From Acanthosepion pharaonis (taxonomy: Eukaryota; Mollusca; Cephalopoda; Sepiida; Sepiidae), in contig CAHIKZ030004296.1 of NCBI GenBank assembly GCA_903632075.3, positions 1,152,501 to 1,216,500 on the forward strand: a stretch of DNA of 64,000 bases, read 5' to 3'. Each line of letters begins with the position of its first letter. Position 1 is the first letter of the stretch. The notes under the pieces are model-generated. The model was not told where the DNA came from, did no database searches, and saw only the letters and a list, made by a program, of their open reading frames with translations. This document shows positions 52,477-63,375 of the stretch, one piece after another. The translations under genes were made by a program, and so were the position numbers.

Positions 52477-53885
52477 CTTAGGTACCTCCACGAAATCGCT
52501 AAAAAAAGAGCATAGCTTGATGAAAACACGCCAACCTTGCCGAAAACTAAATTTTATTGTCTAAATGCTTATGTTATTATTAAGAGGAAAGACCAAAGTT
52601 TTTTTTTTAATTATTTTTAAAAATTTTCCTTCTTTTTAGAACATTCTAAATTTTGATTAAAAAAACCTTTTTCTATTTGTATCAAGCGGAACTAGTAAAT
52701 AACATAGACAAATTTTTACGTTTTTTTTGGTATGACACATTAATTTGAAAAATCGTGCAAAAATAGAAATAATTATCGGATGTTAATGAAACTTTCAGGA
52801 ACTATTCACAGATGATCGAAATTATTATAAATATGTTTTTTATGAAAGTCATGGTAGAAATATTTTTAAAAATATTTATTACCACCCCATAACTAATTTT
52901 ATGAAAACACTAGAAATTCGATCGCATCGGTTTTAGTGATTACAATAATTAAAAAAGCACAGGGCTTTGAGGAATGCAAATCATGTTTTTTTTTTTTTTT
53001 TTTTAATTGGATACGCAGTACCTGAAAATCAGCTCTGAATTGTAACATACAAAACTCAATAAAACAAAGATATTATTTAATTTCAAATGCTTTTATTTGC
53101 TTTTAGTTGTTTTTATGAATATGGACAATATTTTCTGAAAGCAAAAAAAAATTTTTCGGTGAAAAATGAATTTTAATACAATTATTTGTTATTTCATTAA
53201 TTATAATAGATTTTACATTTAAGTTGTTAAAATATTATAAAATTAGTTAGAAGTCGCATCGGCTTTCATAAGTGTCCTTATGAGATAGATCTTTTTTAGC
53301 GCATTGTAAATTGTATCATTTTGACTAATCAGAAGATACCCAGTAATTAAGAAATGTAATTTTGTGCTTATAATCGAGCTGTAATTATAAAATACGGAAG
53401 ACCAACCAGAATATAATTAAGTTCGTTATTTGAGTTAAGCATTGTTCTCCGCTGTTAAGGCCTTTTACTTTTACCGAAACACGTGTGGAGAAGTTAATTT
53501 GATTTTTCAATTTCAACTGAGAAGGTTACCTACAAGTATCAGTATCATCTTATGAAATTTATATGATCTTATTTTTATATTAATCTCAGTTACGACATTT
53601 TTCCATAAATGAAATATCAAAATTAATAATAAAATGAATGCAAATACAAATAACAGTAGAATGTAATAAATGTACATAAAATTATAGTATTTTATGTACA
53701 ATTCTGATAAAATTTCGAACGTGCTAGGAACAATTAAAAAATGGAAAAAAATACCCCAAAAATACTTTGACCTTTCCTCTTAATAATAACAAACATTTAG
53801 ACGATAAAATTTTGTTTTCGTCAAGTTTGGCGTCTTTTTCATCATGCTATGCTCTTTTTTTAGCGATCTCGTGGAGGTACCTAAG
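52477..53885. mobile_element. 1.4-kb DNA element with TTAA target duplication and ~125-bp inverted repeats
   Basis: TTAA occurs at both borders (52473-52476 and 53886-53889), and LINE-B sequence continues on each side. The ends are cttaggtacctccacgaaat and, reversed, cttaggtacctccacgagat. The inverted similarity extends about 125 bp (to ~52602 and from ~53760) with a few mismatches, including the gctaaaaaaagagcatag block. The inside is AT-rich without a transposase frame. TTAA duplication is the hallmark of piggyBac-type transposition, but the termini do not start with the usual CCC, so assignment to piggyBac is tentative. Confidence 0.8.
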
Positions 53886-53889
53886 TTAA

Positions 53890-54000
53890 CTGTTACCCTT
53901 CCCATATATCCCCATAAATTCTGCCTCTTACTCTGTAATCCTCTACCTCAAGTGACTCTTGAGCCTTGTACAGGATGAACATTACTGTAAAACAAAATAC
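53890..54000 (+). pseudogene. LINE-B 3' end, distal part of the interrupted copy
   Basis: After the TTAA element the sequence resumes ctgttacccttcccatatat .. cctctacctcaagtgactct .. tgagccttgtacaggatgaa, the standard LINE-B 3' end with an A-rich terminus. Confidence 0.75.
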
Positions 54001-54475
54001 CAAGACAAATTATTTTTTCATATCAATTGATATCCATTGACTCATCTAAGTCATCTGTTCTGCATTATGAGCACAAAACACTTAAAGGGAATTTTAAGCT
54101 GTCCACATTAGTGCGACCAAGTTCACCAATTTGTATCCATAACACACAACAGCTCAACCTCAACTCTACTTAACTCCTTGTTCTTGCTGCCCTTCTGATT
54201 ACTTCTATAACCTGGGTCATTTGTTAAGCTTACAAGGTCAAACCCTTCTGACTTTTTATTTCAACTTTACAATGCCAGTATCTTATCTCTCAATTTCTGC
54301 TACTGTTCCTTGTGATCTCTTTGTAGTTGCAGAACACAAAGATAATACAATTCTTCTCTCTCTCTCTTTCTCATACACACACAGACACAAAGTTAAACAA
54401 CATTTGTTAAGAAATGCAAACATTTTGCTTACAGATAAAACATGAGAAACAAGTAAACAAAAACATATGTAAAAG
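54001..54475. other. No recognised feature
   Basis: Nothing recognised apart from a short CT/CA-rich run near 54355-54385. Confidence 0.4.
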
Positions 54476-54477
54476 TA

Positions 54478-55305
54478 CTGTATATTTCTGCATATAAGAC
54501 AACCTTTAAATCACAAAACTCATCCTTAAAAATTGGGGATTGTCTTATACTACAATTCTAAAAAAGAAACCTTAAATTCTAAAAGATGTTTGTCAGTAGG
54601 TTAAGCTCGGCCCAAGTACAACAACCAATAATGTAAATGAAAAGGTTCACATTATCAAATAAACTGATAGTAAAAGTAATAAAACCATTTCTACCTTATA
54701 TATTACTGATATAACTTCATAATAAATTGCCTATTTGAAGAAAAGAATAATTCCATGTCAATGAAATCAACTTATATCCATGCAAGCTCAGCTGAGAAAA
54801 TGTAAACATTGAGTTATAATTGCATTCACAGCAACCTTTATCTTTCGCTAAACTTTCAATAATGAATAAAAGACTGAATAAAATAAATGTTGAAAGTTGA
54901 ATGTACTATTATTGTACTTTTTTTAGCGTTTTTTTGTAATTATCAATGAAGTATAAGTAAACAGCCATTAGTACAACAGGCTGTTTGTAACTGTTTAGAT
55001 ATAGGAAAAGAAGTAGAAGAAGAATCAGTATTTGCAAGAAATCACATGATGAAATGTAAAGAAAACAATGGTTTCCTTTTTAGGAGATGTGTATATGAAA
55101 AACATGATATAGAATCAGTTTTGTTATTTCGTTTATTTTGAATTTCTAAGGATACAGTAAGTAACAACATTTCCAATAACATCATCTTTATATAATCAAT
55201 AAGTAGTCATCTTATAATACAGGTATAGGATAAATTCACGAAAATTTGCTATATTTTTTTTACCTTGTCTTATCTAAAGGTCACATTATATGCAGAAATA
55301 TACAC
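54478..55305. mobile_element. 828-bp TA-flanked element with ~31-bp inverted repeats
   Basis: TA lies on both sides (54476-54477 and 55306-55307). The left end ctgtatatttctgcatataa and the reversed right end gtgtatatttctgcatataa match, and both continue to a shared acctttarat. A weaker second inverted pair lies just inside (tgtcttatac.ac / atcttataatac). No transposase frame. The TA duplication fits the Tc1/mariner/pogo superfamily. Confidence 0.7.
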
Positions 55306-55309
55306 TATA

Positions 55310-55680
55310 TACTATTATTATTCATTTTCACTAGCTTTTCCTTTCATTTTAAATTTTAGTTGCTTTTTCTTGCAAATTCATCTCTTTTGGCAAAGAGGAA
55401 ACAGTATGGAACATCAATAAAAGATAGGTTCACCGTGAGTCTTGAACTCTTATTCCTTTAAGAAAGTTTGCTTGAATAAGCCAGCAGTTCACACAACTGA
55501 GATACAAGTACCCTATGGCTTACAAATCAAATCGAACCATAAACTAACCATTTTATGCCATGATCTTTTTCTTCATATTTTTGTTTTTACATTAGTAGTA
55601 TTAAGGTTAGTTTTTAAAATTATTTTTTAGAAGTAATATTAACCATTGAGTGAAAGAGAAGCATGCCAACAAAGTGACAC
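55310..55680. other. No recognised feature
   Basis: AT-rich. Nothing recognised. Confidence 0.35.
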
Positions 55681-55684
55681 ATCT

Positions 55685-56110
55685 ATGTACCATGTATCTT
55701 CAAGAGGTGGGTGATCATAGTCCTCCAAAACTTCCCATTCTTTGTAGCTCTTAGCAATCTTTATCTTTTTGCTATTTATCCTAATATATGATCTGCCATC
55801 CATTTCTACCTGGCAGGTAATTTAAGTGCTGCTTTTCTCTATCCTTCTTCACTTCAATATGTCCTGTGGGTGTGAAAGTCTCTAGGAGTCTCTTTCCTTA
55901 TTATGTGGCTTGGAAATTTTAACTATCTCTTTCTGATGTTAAGTATAAGTGTCCTTTTAGTTTTCATTTTCTCTAAAACTTTGTTGTTGCTCACATGTTC
56001 AGCCCATGATATTCTCAGCATCCTTCTGTAGAACCACATTTCTGTTTCCTCAAGTCTCTTTGTCATCTATGACAATATTATCCAGCATTATTGCCATATA
56101 GGAGGACCAT
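55685..56110 (-). pseudogene. LINE-D (RTE-like) C-terminal region
   Basis: On the minus strand pieces read FYRRMLRISWAEHVSNNKVL-like sequence, KRTLILNIRKR-like sequence, TGHIEVKKDREKQHLNYLPG, and a tail equivalent to GL.RIAK..RLL.AT...KLWR.MI.HVL. It aligns with 42836-43100 and with the plus-strand copy at 59.1 kb. Confidence 0.65.
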
Positions 56111-56129
56111 TCTATATAATAAATGCAAA

Positions 56130-56946
56130 AATATCTGTGTGTCACACTTTTTCAATTAAAGGGACACAACTCTCTGAAAAATTCTTACATTTGGAGCTAT
56201 GTTCAAAGACTCAGCCTGAAAACAAACATGAGTTAGAATCACAGGTGACCTTGAAGCAGGAAGATTTGCTGTTGCAGCTTAGCAATGGAACCACCAAAAT
56301 GGACCAAAATTTTTCAATATTTCACTCCCAAATGGTTGTGGGGTTTCAGTCTCATGTATTCAAGACTTGATTAAACATGTTTATCCAAACATTAAAACAT
56401 CATTTCATGGATTCAAACTGGCTTTGTGAGAGGGCCATATTAGCTCCCAAGAATCAAACTGTAGATAGCATCAACTGGAAACTTCTCCAAGAAATTCCAA
56501 AAGAAAACAAAGTATTTTTCCATTGACACTGTGGTTGAACAAGAGCAGGCAGAGAATTATCCAATACAGTTCCTGAACTCTTTGAATGCTCCTGGAATGC
56601 ATCACACACAGATCCTTACTAGTTCAGGAAAAAAGTTTTAATTCCAAGAATCCCCTTAATTCCTTCAGATCTTCCTTTTGAGTTCAAAAGGCTTCAGTTT
56701 CAAGTGAAAGTAAGCTATGCACTATCAATCAATAAGTCCCAAGAACAATCACTGAAAGTAACTGGACTTCATCTGATGGAACCCTGCTTTTCTCATGGCC
56801 AGCTCTATGTTGGTTGTTCAAGAGTTGGGAATGGAAACAAGCTATTTGTATTGACCCCGAATAGGAAAACAAAAATGTTGTTTATCATGCAGCTTTGCAA
56901 TAAGTTCCAAATTGACAAATTATATCATTGTTTTAATGAAAACTAA
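56130..56946 (+). pseudogene. Helitron helicase C-terminal fragment
   Basis: Frames give LLLQLSNGTTK, VVGFQSHVF, FMDSNWLCERAILAPKNQTV with DSINWKLLQEIP, then IPRIPLIPSDLPFEFKRLQF, and the open frame 56704-56946: VSYALSINKSQEQSLKVTGL, HLMEPCFSHGQLYVGCSRVG, LFVLTPNRKTK. This is the C-terminal part of the PIF1-like helicase of Helitron rolling-circle transposons (L.ERAIL.P.N..VD.IN, FPV..AFAMTINKSQGQS, FSHGQLYVACSRV). The Rep nuclease and N-terminal helicase motifs are absent. Several frameshifts. Confidence 0.8.
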
Positions 56947-57204
56947 ATTGAAAAATATTGTTCAATTCTACAGATCGCAACATCTATCAGAGAGATGAAA
57001 TTTAAATTTTTATTGCATTATTCCAAAATTTTAACACATCAGAAGATAGCTATTAATGTCAACAACTGAGCACAAATAGTTAATAAAATTTAATATGTAC
57101 TCAATGCATAAAGTGTCATTGTTGGGCCAAAGGCCCAATCAAGAGCCCTCCGCAAGAGTGAGCTTAAATGCTGCCTTATTGGGTTACATTTAAGCTAGCA
57201 TTAC

Positions 57205-57350
57205 ATAACAAGCAAGTACTCTCTCTCTTTTGTTCCTAATGAAATTTTCCTGTTTCTTAATACTTTGCTTAGCTTTTGGAAGGCACCTTTCACTATCCCA
57301 ATTCACCTTCGGATATCAGTGTCACATTTTCGATCCTCTGTTAAAACACC
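57205..57350 (-). pseudogene. LINE-D fragment
   Basis: ctaatgaaattttcctgttt, gctttgcttagctttt-like sequence and cacattttcgatcctctgtt are the complement of the family's D.K..AEI..R...AK..F..L region, as in 31020-31160. Confidence 0.6.
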
Positions 57351-57945
57351 TGTGTATAAATATATGAAGCCCAATATAACCATCATGACAACCAGTCTAA
57401 TAAGGACACATGGCACACATGTGTCACAGCCAAACAATGTTATTATTATTATTATTAATTTTGACTTGTTCTGATCTGCATTTTAATTGTTTCTTTGTTT
57501 GTTTTTTATCTTATCTTTACTGAGACATTTATGGCAGTGCTTTGTTTTTTTAAGGCTCAGCTTATCTTAATCTGGAACAAGGCCACAATACTGAAGCCTC
57601 CCCCCATGTGAAAATCAAATTCAAAAGGAATATTTGCTAAGTAATATTTTACAGGAGATACCTTATATAAATATTAAGCTTAGTGTAGTTGAACACATAA
57701 ATGCTATAGCAATGTACTCAGTGTGGATCAAACTCACTGGCAATGGCTTTGAGACTAAATTGCTAATGACAGTGTTGTGGAATGTTGAATTATTGAAAAG
57801 AAGATCATGCAGGTGAGATGTGAGCAAAGTGTTAATGGCAAAAACATCAAACACACACAGGTTGATAGCCAGGAATGAGGACAGAGAAGCATGAGGGGAG
57901 AAAATGTAAGTGGGTGTGTGTTGGGGGAGGGGGAGATGCAGAAGA
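57351..57945. other. Mostly unrecognised; possible SINE-1 remnant at 57690-57790 (minus)
   Basis: The minus strand around 57700-57790 contains attagcaatttagtctcaaa and gtgagtttgatccacactga, which resemble SINE-1 boxes A and B. Nothing else recognised. Confidence 0.35.
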
Positions 57946-57949
57946 TGCT

Positions 57950-58500
57950 AAAAGAAAGAGGGAAATAAAAAATAAAATGAGAGAAAAGGGAAACAAAGAA
58001 GAACATGAGAGAAAGGGGGAGACAAAGACGAAAATGAGAGAAAGGGGGAGACAAAGAAGAAAATGAGAGAAAGGGGGAGACAAAGAAGAAAATGAGAGAA
58101 AGGGGAAGACAAAGAAGAAAATGTGAGAAATGGGTAAGCAGCAAAGACAAAAACAAGAGAGAGAGGGAGACAAAACAAGAGAGAGAGGGAGACAAAACAA
58201 GAGAGAGAGAGGGAGACAAAACAAGAGATAGAGAGAGGGAGACAAAACAAGAGAGAGAGGGAGACAAAACAAGAGAGAGAGAGGGAGACAAAACGAGAGA
58301 GAGAGAGGGAGACAAAACAAGAGAGAGAGAGGGAGACAAAACAAGAGAGAGAGAGGGAGACAAAACAAGAGAGAGAGGGAGACAAAACAAGAGAGAGAGA
58401 GAGGGAGACAAAACAAGAGAGAGAGGGAGACAAAAAAGAAATATGAGAGGAAGAGATACAAAGAACAAGATGAAAAAGGGAAAGAAAGAAGGGTAGAGGG
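57950..58500. repeat. Polypurine minisatellite (GAGAGAGGGAGACAAAACAA type)
   Basis: Two phases. At 57985-58140 the unit is about 30 bp (gagaaagggggagacaaaga). At 58150-58430 the unit is 20-26 bp (gagagagagggagacaaaac) and is repeated about twelve times with variable (GA)n length. The plus strand is almost all purine. Long Ser/Leu/Phe frames on the minus strand are artefacts. Confidence 0.95.
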
Positions 58501-59115
58501 AGAAGAACAAAATGACAGTGAGAGAGAGACAAAAAGAAAGAAAATGAGAAAATAATGCACAGCCAACAACATGGAACTTGTTCAAAAAAGTGGTGGGTGT
58601 TGCGACAGCCCAGGCAAATGAGCGAACAATCTTGTCCTTTGATAGCATGAAGAAATAAGAGACAAGCAGATTTGCAGATAAGCACCTGACCATCTGGTGC
58701 AAGCACAGTGCACTAGACACTGCAAGAAATTTTCATGTCAGAGAGTCTCTTGCAAAGAAACAGGAATTCTGCCAATCAGGAAGATGAAGGAATTGGTCCA
58801 GCAGCAGCATCAGCAGCAAATATGCAGCCCAAAATCTAAAATAATATCTTTGTAAGCAATCACCTAACTGCATCTTCTCAAATTCTTAGATTTCTACTAG
58901 TTCTGGTCACTGCTTTCCAAGACAGTATATACAAATACAAATCCATCTCAGTTTTCACTTGAACTATATAGGAATTATTTTTCATATGTTACCGGTTGAA
59001 AGATTTCACAGTAAAATATTTTGGATAATAATCTGAGAGCCAAATCAATGATATTTATTCCTACATATTCAGCCTGAAAGAATTCCATAAATAAGAGTAA
59101 AATCCTTTTGCTCAC
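58501..59115. other. No recognised feature
   Basis: Ordinary-composition sequence. The upstream part of the minus-strand frame (58560-58720) has no recognisable domain. Confidence 0.35.
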
Positions 59116-59120
59116 TGATT

Positions 59121-59500
59121 GAAAATCTTAAGGCAACAGAGATGCAGTTCTACAGAAGGATGCTGAGAATACCATGGGACAGAACTTGTGAGGAATGAGG
59201 AAGTTTTAAGGAAAATGGAAACAAAAAGGACACTTGTACTTACAATCAATCAGAAAGAGATTCTTGAAATTTCTGAGACAATGAGGAAAGCGGGCTTGGA
59301 GAATCTGATACTCACAGAACATATTGAAGGCAAAAGGAACAGAGGGAAGCAGTGAGTAACATAACAAGATTGTGTAGATGGAGAGGAGAACAAGAACAGG
59401 AATCGATAGTAAGGAGTCAAATATTACTTAGGGCTACAAGGGACAGGAAGATGTAGAGAACTATGATCACCCACGTTGTGAAGGGAAAGAAGAACATGCT
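59121..59500 (+). pseudogene. LINE-D (RTE-like) C-terminal region, plus strand
   Basis: LKATEMQFYRRMLRIPWDRT, then pieces equivalent to L.KMETKRTL..TIN.KEILEI and AGLENL.LT.HIEGKR.RG, SNITRLCRWRGEQEQ, and LLRATRDRKMWRTMITHVVK. This is the C-terminus of the RTE-like LINE, broken by frameshifts. It is the only plus-strand copy of LINE-D. Confidence 0.7.
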
Positions 59501-59774
59501 ATATAAAAGTCTTTTTTCCATTATTAAGTTTTTACTAGTTAAAATAATCAACAGGATTTAGTCAGAAAATAGTTTACCATACTGACAACAGCCAGTTCTT
59601 GATAATAACTGAGATAGTTGAAAATACTTGAATACAACAAGGCAAAACTGCAGGCAGTTTATAAATTGGAAAAATATGATAAAAAATGAAATAGAGACTT
59701 TGTTGGTTGAATTCGACAAGACTTGCTTGAATGATTTCTTGTTGCCTCCCCCCACTTTATACGTATCCAAGTGA

Positions 59775-59998
59775 TTAGAAGATTTGTGCTTCAACCATGA
59801 AATCCAGGTTCAAATCTCACCAGTATTGATTAGTCAAGAAGTTGATCTGGGTAATATTGTTTTGGGGAGACGATCCTAGCATATGGCACTGTTGGAAAGC
59901 ACCTGAAAAGCATGTCATGTGGTTGATAAGTTAGAAGTCATTGTGACTAAGAGCTTGAGTTTACTGAACTTGTTCAACTAGTGATAAGATCATATATA
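59775..59998 (+). mobile_element. SINE-4 copy, 3'-truncated
   Basis: ccaagtgattagaagatttg (box A region), aatccaggttcaaatctcac (box B region), then gtcaagaagttgatctgg, gcactgttggaaagcacctg and gagcttgagtttactgaact, following the order of the 15.4-15.8 kb copy. It stops at a TA run after about 220 bp. Confidence 0.6.
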
Positions 59999-60001
59999 TA
60001 T

Positions 60002-60290
60002 TTCCAAGAGGATAGAATCTAGGTAGAACTGAATATCCAGGACAGAAGAATATAATATAAATGGCTCAAACACTACTGTTCCATGGTTATCATTTATTAC
60101 ATTGGAATCGTAATAACAATCCACTTCATCAGACCTCTTTGAATTTGTAGGTCTGATGAATTGGATTGTGATCACGATTCCAATGTAATAAATTATAACC
60201 ATAGAATAATAGTGTTTGAGCCGTTTATATTATATTCTTGCTCTTATATTCTTTATATTATATTCTTCAGTTCTACCTGGATTCTATCAT
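60002..60290. mobile_element. Rep-E pair in inverted arrangement
   Basis: 60002-60135 is Rep-E on the minus strand and 60145-60290 is Rep-E on the plus strand, head to head. About 130 bp pair. The junction contains agacctctttgaatttgtag. A tatattctt-type triplication is found in the plus arm only. The whole unit may be one foldback element of which the other copies are half-elements. Confidence 0.75.
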
Positions 60291-60300
60291 ATATATATAT

Positions 60301-60740
<440 letters not shown>

Positions 60741-60929
60741 TATTTGGGCATTAAGTTTTCATTTAGACAAATTTGGTTAAAGACCAATAATAATTCTTTA
60801 TATATTAAGGATTTTTTTTTATTATTTATTATTTAATATTTATTTAATACTTATGTTATTTATTATTTATTTATTTTTTTATTACTTTTTTTAATTTTTA
60901 AAAAAAATTTTTTTAATTTATTTTTTTTT

Positions 60930-61150
60930 TAATTTCGAATCAATTTTTGGTTTTCAGGTACATATTTAAATATAGTCAAATGTCTGAGCACTTTCAGCTA
61001 TTATTACTCAAAAAACTTGTGGGTCGACGTATCACAAAAACTCCACAAGTTCTTGATAATGGATAGCAAAATCCCAAAATACTCAGACATTGGGTAATTT
61101 ATATCTAAATATGTACCTGAAGCCAAAAACTTAAATCTGAAATGTAGAAA
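60930..61150. mobile_element. Foldback element
   Basis: Left arm (ttggttttcaggtacatatt, aatgtctgagcac, aaaacttgtggg) pairs with right arm (ccacaagttct, tactcagacattgggt, aatatgtacctgaagccaaa). The loop of about 20 bp contains tcgacgtatcac. The flanks are T-rich on the left and A-rich on the right and also pair loosely, extending the hairpin. Confidence 0.75.
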
Positions 61151-61204
61151 AAAATAAATTTTAAAAAAATTCCTTAAGAACTTATATTAGTATTTAAACA
61201 AATA

Positions 61205-61545
61205 TATATATACACATAGGCGTGTGCAACAAGATCACCTCTGTCAAACTCCTATCCCAAACTACATGGGAGGTGTGAAAGACGAATGTTCGGCGCCTTA
61301 AAACCGAGCCTCAAAGCCTATACATGCGGATTTGGGGACCGCTTGTGAATTTCAAATTCCCATGAAACTCCAATGAACAGTCTGACACTGGAATCGCGAA
61401 TGGCTCAATCATGCCGTTGATTCTGCTGCCAATTGATGGGGGTGGATGGCCTTGACACGTGATGTGGTTAATTCAATTGGAGCCGGCTCAACCCACCCCA
61501 GGTGAATACCGTTACAAGACAAGAAAAAGACAAGTATATATACAC
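61205..61545. repeat. GC-richer block of unknown origin between TA runs
   Basis: Composition differs from its surroundings (ttcggcgccttaaaaccgag; gagccggctcaacccacccc). It starts just after a TA run and ends before another (gtatatatacacac). No frame is open for long and no second copy occurs in the window. It is possibly a SINE or an element end. Confidence 0.35.
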
Positions 61546-61734
61546 ACACTCACACATAGAACTTTTAACTCAAATAGTTTTTCAGAACTTCAAATATTAC
61601 ATTGCATCCATTATGGTGGAATGATGTATGAGAGGTTAATCGCTTAAGGTTTGGGGATTTTGACAGTTTGTTGTCTCAAAACTGACCTCGTGAAACATGG
61701 CTTTTTAAAACCAGTAAATAATACAAATGCAGCT

Positions 61735-62110
61735 GAAAGAAACTACCAGATATTAAATGAAAAAGAACAGAAGATATTGAGGGAAAAATTTAGAAAAAAG
61801 GAAAGAAAGAGAAATCAAAGAGATAGGAAAAGAGAAAGGGGGAAAAAAGGAAGCAAAATGAAGGGAAAAGAAAGGGAAGGAGAAAGAGATGGGAACAGGA
61901 TGATGAAGGGCAAAGAAAGGGAAAGAAAGGAAAAGAGGAAGAGAAAGGAAAAGAGGAAGAGAAAGGAAAAGAGGAAGAGAAAGGAAAAGAGGAAGAGAAA
62001 GGAAAAGAGGAAGAGGAAGATAAAGAAAAAAAAGTAAGGGAATGGGAAGAGAAAAGGAATAAAAGTAAATGAAAGAGAAAGGGGAAAGGAAAGGATGTAA
62101 AGTGAAGGAA
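61735..62110. repeat. Polypurine minisatellite (AAAGGAAAAGAGGAAGAG type)
   Basis: The plus strand is nearly pure purine. The core (61915-62020) is an exact tandem of about 18 bp repeated five to six times. The Lys/Arg/Glu-rich open frame 61651-62037 reflects this composition and is not called a gene. Confidence 0.9.
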
Positions 62111-62515
62111 AACTGTTACAGTCAGCAGGAACAGATTTCACTATGACAGACAAAATTCCTGCCAACATTGAGATATTACCAATTACAAAAACTCTTCACA
62201 ATCCAACGTTCCTTTGCTTCTAACCAACCACACCCAACACCACCACAACCAACTGGGAGTGCCAAATTAACCTGCTTGTAATGTTAAAATACCTGCTTAA
62301 TTGTACACAAGTGTATGGGATAAAATGTCCAAAACAGTTCACAAAGCAAACTGTCATGTAATAGGTTATAGATGTCGAGAAAAAAAATGATAAGGATTTT
62401 ACAAGCATATAGCAACAAGGTATGCATGACAAATCTACATTTATCCAGAATAAGTACAGAATTTAATGTAACAGTATTATTAGCATGAAATAGTTAAAAA
62501 TTATGTCAACTCATT
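62111..62515. other. No recognised feature
   Basis: Nothing recognised. Confidence 0.35.
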
Positions 62516-62519
62516 TATT

Positions 62520-62735
62520 ATGACCTCAGATAGAGCTTTGGTTAGAAAGCTAGTCTTTCAGTCAATTAGTGCAGAAATTAGTCCAACTCTTACTGGGTAT
62601 TCCACATTAGTTAACAGTAAATATTAAGGCTGCCGCAATTTGGAGCATTGGTTATAAAGCTCATCTCACAGGAATTTGATCTGTACTGAGTGCAGATATT
62701 GTGACCTTGTGCAAGACTCAGCTAAATATAGCAAA
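62520..62735 (+). mobile_element. Two tandem SINE-1 units
   Basis: gctttggttagaaagctagt .. ttactgggtattcc, then gcattggttataaagctcat .. atttgatctgtactgagtgc, about 105 bp apart. Same spacing as in the 19.7-kb array. Confidence 0.5.
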
Positions 62736-62939
62736 TATCAGGTATATTTAGTATGTAGCCTGTCTGAAAGCAAATAGACAGAAAAACTGGGTTTAATTTA
62801 AGAACATTTCATCAAATTTCATCAAAACATATCAACAATGCTGTAATATTATCAGATACTCTTATATTTATAATTATATTTTATTTACCAAATCATTTTG
62901 TGCTGATTTAAATTTTTTTTTTTTTTTTAAATGTGTGAG

Positions 62940-63320
62940 AATTGGTCAGAAGCACACAAAAAAAAACAAAAAAAAACCTACATACAAGTCCAATGGGCAA
63001 AAACAGTGATACACAATCCAATAGGCAAATCAATTCCACAAATGCTGACTATCACCGTTCCTCAATCTCAGTTAGCTACTACTTTTGCCAAAAACAAGTC
63101 TCCTCTTTGAATGAGCGTACCATGTTCTTATGCACCGAACCAGCCATCACTCAGCCAATAAGCATTCAGAACCAGCCAATAAACGTGGCTACAAGCAACA
63201 CCATCACTTCCATCCGCATCAAGTGCTTCACCTTCAGTCCAAAGCTTGCCAATTTGCTGTCTCCACACTCCATTACAAAATATACACCTGGCCCTTTTGT
63301 GTCACCAAGGTAAGTCTCCA
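62940..63320 (+). promoter_or_regulatory. CCAAT-rich stretch ending in a consensus splice donor
   Basis: CCAAT occurs near 62989, 63018, 63154 and 63176. The block is less AT-rich than its surroundings and remains open for 123 codons on the plus strand. It stops at caccaag|gtaagt near 63310, a full donor consensus. It could be a promoter with a first exon, or an LTR-like remnant. No TATA element at a convincing distance and no downstream exon were recognised. Confidence 0.25.
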
Positions 63321-63375
63321 CTACATAAATCAGCACAATATGATTTGGTAAAACAAATAAGCAATATAGTAGATA

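Noticed and set aside
57755..58720. 321-, 252- and 241-codon minus-strand frames
   Set aside because: They are the complement of a polypurine minisatellite (Ser/Leu/Phe repeats). Three overlapping frames are open at once, which marks low complexity rather than coding.
61651..62037. 128-codon Lys/Arg/Glu-rich frame
   Set aside because: It is almost wholly an 18-bp purine repeat, and the opposite strand is equally open.
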